Position numbers and translations under genes: made by a program. Below are positions 63,965 through 64,000 of a stretch of DNA of 64,000 bases, piece by piece. Position 1 is the first letter of the stretch. Every line of letters begins with the position of its first letter. Origin of the DNA: Roseiarcus sp963779095 (GTDB lineage: Bacteria; Pseudomonadota; Alphaproteobacteria; Rhizobiales; Beijerinckiaceae); the NCBI GenBank assembly GCA_963779095.1, contig CAVZWU010000004.1, positions 12,888 through 76,887 of the forward strand. Direction: 5' to 3'. Below the pieces are notes generated by a model. It made no database searches. It worked only from the letters and a program-made list of their open reading frames with translations, and was not told the DNA's origin.

Positions 63965-64000
63965 AACTGCGACGCCCTGTCAAGATCGGTTGAATTTCGG
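63965..64000 (-). promoter_or_regulatory. Duplicated promoter segment, copy 2
   Basis: Identical to 63305-63340, with TTGACA (63983 down to 63978) followed 17 bases later by CCAATT. It lies about 101 bases before the start of tandem membrane protein 1. The match reaches the very end of the window, so it may extend further. Confidence 0.55.

Overview
The window looks like a chromosomal piece of an alphaproteobacterium of the order Hyphomicrobiales (Rhizobiales), perhaps near Beijerinckiaceae/Methylocystaceae. That rests on high G+C in most of the sequence, hopanoid genes (hpnM, hpnG, hpnH) beside ispH, a urea ABC transporter (urtABCDE), an Omp31-like porin ending in Phe, and many sugar/polyol ABC transporters. 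The genus is a guess. No complete tRNA or rRNA gene, insertion sequence or CRISPR array was seen.

Layout. (1) 1-4400: a less GC-rich block with a sugar ABC transporter (ATPase cut by the window edge, plus binding protein), a GntR regulator with a perfect 16-bp palindrome between divergent genes, and a D-2-hydroxyacid dehydrogenase. It ends at a 3' fragment of a tRNA-Arg(CCT) gene, which reads as the distal end of an integrated island. (2) 4371-9955: TetR regulator with an operator cluster and an RND efflux pump plus adaptor, each with two frameshifts. (3) 9967-13934: histidine kinase, response regulator and a receiver-cyclase fusion; CHRD protein. (4) 13988-20212: urtABCDE, then a decayed kdpD-kdpE relic. 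(5) 20666-23804: EpsD-like lipoprotein and a beta-helix protein. (6) 24159-27567: hpnM-hpnG convergent with ispH-hpnH. (7) 28127-37475: ABC-2 exporter, porin, DUF1614 protein, HIT protein, N-acyltransferase-like protein, two small genes, a HisKA_2 kinase, Ppx/GppA phosphatase. (8) 37541-61946: a 24-kb carbohydrate catabolic supercluster. (9) 62207-64000: three tandem paralogous membrane proteins of unknown role.

The supercluster has two transport systems: a CUT2/ribose type on the plus strand (45497-50007) and a CUT1/Ugp type on the minus strand (57650-61946). Around them lie three Gfo/Idh oxidoreductases, a mannitol dehydrogenase-family enzyme, four SDRs, two TIM-barrel sugar isomerases, an RpiR regulator, an APH-fold kinase fused by overlap to an enolase paralog with altered active-site residues, and a carboxylesterase whose catalytic Ser codon reads Phe. 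Tight spacing and ATGA overlaps show transcriptional units. Substrates cannot be named from sequence, but the kinase-enolase-like pair is the best candidate here for undescribed chemistry.

Caution: at least fifteen genes carry one or more single-base shifts that break otherwise well-conserved proteins, including ispH, which is normally essential. Much of this is probably sequencing or assembly error. Only the kdpDE segment has clearly decayed beyond that.
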